Of a stretch of 64,000 nucleotides of DNA, positions 62,378 through 64,000 are shown piece by piece; position 1 is the first letter of the stretch, and every line of letters starts with the position of its first letter. The DNA comes from Allolobophora icterica (Eukaryota; Annelida; Clitellata; Crassiclitellata; Lumbricidae): contig OY744605.1 in the NCBI GenBank assembly GCA_963556255.1, forward strand, positions 41,454,444-41,518,443, written 5' to 3'. The notes beneath the pieces were generated by a model. The model made no database searches, was not told the DNA's origin, and worked only from the letters and a program-made list of their open reading frames with translations. Both the position numbers and the translations under genes were made by a program.

Positions 62378-64000
62378 CTAACAATTCATCCATTCATTCA
62401 GTCACAGCACTTAACTACAGGGCCTAATTATTCACTTGTTCATTGACGAAGATTTTGCCCATTTCCCACCTTCACACTTCTTTCGACGTATCGAACCACA
62501 ACCCACCGTAGGGCCTGCCAGCTCTTCTGCTGCCTACTCTCACTGGTCTTATGGCAACCGGTTCTTCACACGGTTTATCTGACTTGACGCAGTGTTCGTT
62601 AATAGGCTGTTGCCCTAAGATTTCGAAGCGACAGAGCTTTGAGTACCGCTTCAACATTTCTCGAGTTTACGGTGACAAGTACGATTTAAGATAAACACGA
62701 CGCGACGATCGCTGATGACTGCAGGGAAAATCTTAAGTATGCATCAAAAAGCAATTATATGGAGGTCAGATTATACATATATATTTATATGAGGTAATAT
62801 ATACATAGAGGTCTATATATTTATATTTTATACAAGCAAATGTAGCCTTTCTGGAGCCTTTCACAAGCCTGACAACATGGCTATTTAATAGGCAATAGTC
62901 ACGCATGTAGAGATATCCATTCGTGGTCTGCTGCAACGATGGTTCCAATATTCGACGCATAGTCCTGACGGGGCCCTCGGGGCCTGGCGTTCGGCCCAGA
63001 CGTTCGTGGCTATATCGGTTGCCACAAGAGGCCATTGCTGCAGCCGAAAAACGTGGCTGTCCGTGAGGCATGCGCTTCAGATGGATATATCGGGTCGAAT
63101 GCAACTGAGTGCATTCAGTATACCAAGGGTGCAAGATTAAGTTCTTTGTTTTAAGGTTTTAAGATTTAAAAAATCGTAAATCAAAACGCCCAAAATCCGA
63201 TTGGTAGGTTGTTTTGGTAGAAATGAAGAAAGAAACACGGATTTGTGTTTACACTTTTTGATTTCGTAAAAAAAACAAAGCGAATGTAGACATACTTAAC
63301 ATCGTTTAGTGATGGCAGTGCAGAACGTGCTGCACCAAAATGCACAGGGTACATCAATGTCATGAATTAAATATATTATTCACGGCCAATGGCCCTACGG
63401 TTCTGTTGTTGGTGCAACCATACCTTCTGGATCTCTTCCTACATCCCCTTCCGTTCTTAAAAGAGTCATTTTCCGGTAAATGCATAAATTGACAATTCAG
63501 CTGTCCCCGGTCATTTCTAAGAAAACAATGCCTAGTCTGATCATGCTAAGTGATTAGATTAAAACGTTATTGATCAGTCAACAATTTAAGACCTTTGAAA
63601 GTAATTCAGAGCAATAAAATAATTTATTAAAATTTATTTTGAATTTAAAATGTTCCACTCCGTTACCGTCCCTAGGCTATAGTACATATTGCTTTCGTCT
63701 ACAATTTCAAAATGATTTGCATTAAACCAAAAAATGTGACTGTTTCTTTTATAATAAACATAATTGCATATTTCTAAATACAACTTAGAAACTTGCAACT
63801 TCAGTATAATTTTTTTAATATATTTTAACTTGTCCCCGGAAAATTATGTCCGCTCCGTTAACATGTAAAAATTATCTCGTATCTCACAACCCTTTCAGTT
63901 CTTTGGTCTCGCAACTTAACACATCTCTTCTGTGAAGATCTATGTAAGTAAGTATGTCTTAATACAGGATCTGAATGCTAAGACAAATTTCTTACAAATT
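62378..64000 (-). other. Synapsin intron upstream of the domain-C exon, right edge of window
   Basis: No further synapsin exon was recognised. Contains a LINE 3' end fragment (62461-62690) and otherwise AT-rich sequence. An open minus frame at 62766-63134 has no recognised similarity. Confidence 0.5.
62461..62690 (+). repeat. LINE 3' end fragment
   Basis: Degenerate copy of the 8800-9010 and 44690-44860 sequence: CAGTGTTCGTTAATAGGCTG, TTGCCCTAAG and GAGTACCGCTTCAACAT in the same order. Confidence 0.5.

Noticed and set aside
62766..63134. 122-codon minus-strand frame as a synapsin exon
   Set aside because: Its sequence does not resemble any synapsin domain and there is no acceptor/donor pair giving the phase needed before VNDSSM.

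Overview
The window is eukaryotic: genes are split into many short GT-AG exons, introns are full of SINEs, LINE remnants and short DNA transposons, and microsatellites are common. Gene content (a mitochondrial-type 4-coumarate/acyl-CoA ligase-like enzyme, THNSL1, synapsin) points to a bilaterian animal. AT-rich sequence crowded with the palindrome AGGCCT and a repeat landscape of tRNA-SINEs, CR1/L2-like LINEs and hAT MITEs suggest a marine invertebrate, perhaps an echinoderm or a relative. That taxonomic guess is inference.

Three protein genes can be assembled exon by exon. (1) On the minus strand, 17057 to 2067, is an 11-exon gene for a 610-residue ANL-superfamily acyl-CoA synthetase/4CL-like protein with all core motifs and a probable mitochondrial presequence. 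(2) On the plus strand, 24034 to 35438, is an 11-exon gene for a 741-residue threonine synthase-like 1 (THNSL1): a shikimate-kinase-like P-loop domain fused to a PLP-dependent threonine-synthase domain. All junctions keep frame. (3) On the minus strand, 62377 to 39347, are the last three recognised exons of synapsin: the end of the ATP-grasp domain C, a Ser/Gly/Gln-rich linker, and the C-terminal domain E. The two last exons are separated from the domain-C exon by a 22-kb intron, and the 5' part of the gene lies beyond the right edge. Genes 1 and 2 are head to head about 7 kb apart; genes 2 and 3 converge, with about 3.9 kb between stop codons.

Layout: 1-2066 repeats downstream of gene 1; 2067-17057 gene 1; 17058-24033 intergenic with GACA/GA microsatellites, a LINE 3' end, a CCAAT/TATA cluster and a hAT remnant; 24034-35438 gene 2; 35439-39346 intergenic; 39347-64000 synapsin, whose large intron holds an inverted pair of LINEs, a tandem-array MITE, LINE RT fragments and a 2.2-kb TIR element.

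The most striking signal is a burst of short hAT-type elements. More than fifteen insertions start with CA and end with TG, carry related GGCGT-like termini, and are bounded by 8-bp target duplications, mostly perfect. One contains a recognisable hAT transposase C-terminus. One family (ends GGCGTAAYTT) exists both as bare copies of about 193 bp and as long copies whose centre has become two unrelated tandem arrays. One MITE sits 9 bp inside an intron next to a splice donor. Layers of nesting (MITE in minisatellite in MITE; SINE in DNA transposon in LINE) let the order of insertion be read directly.
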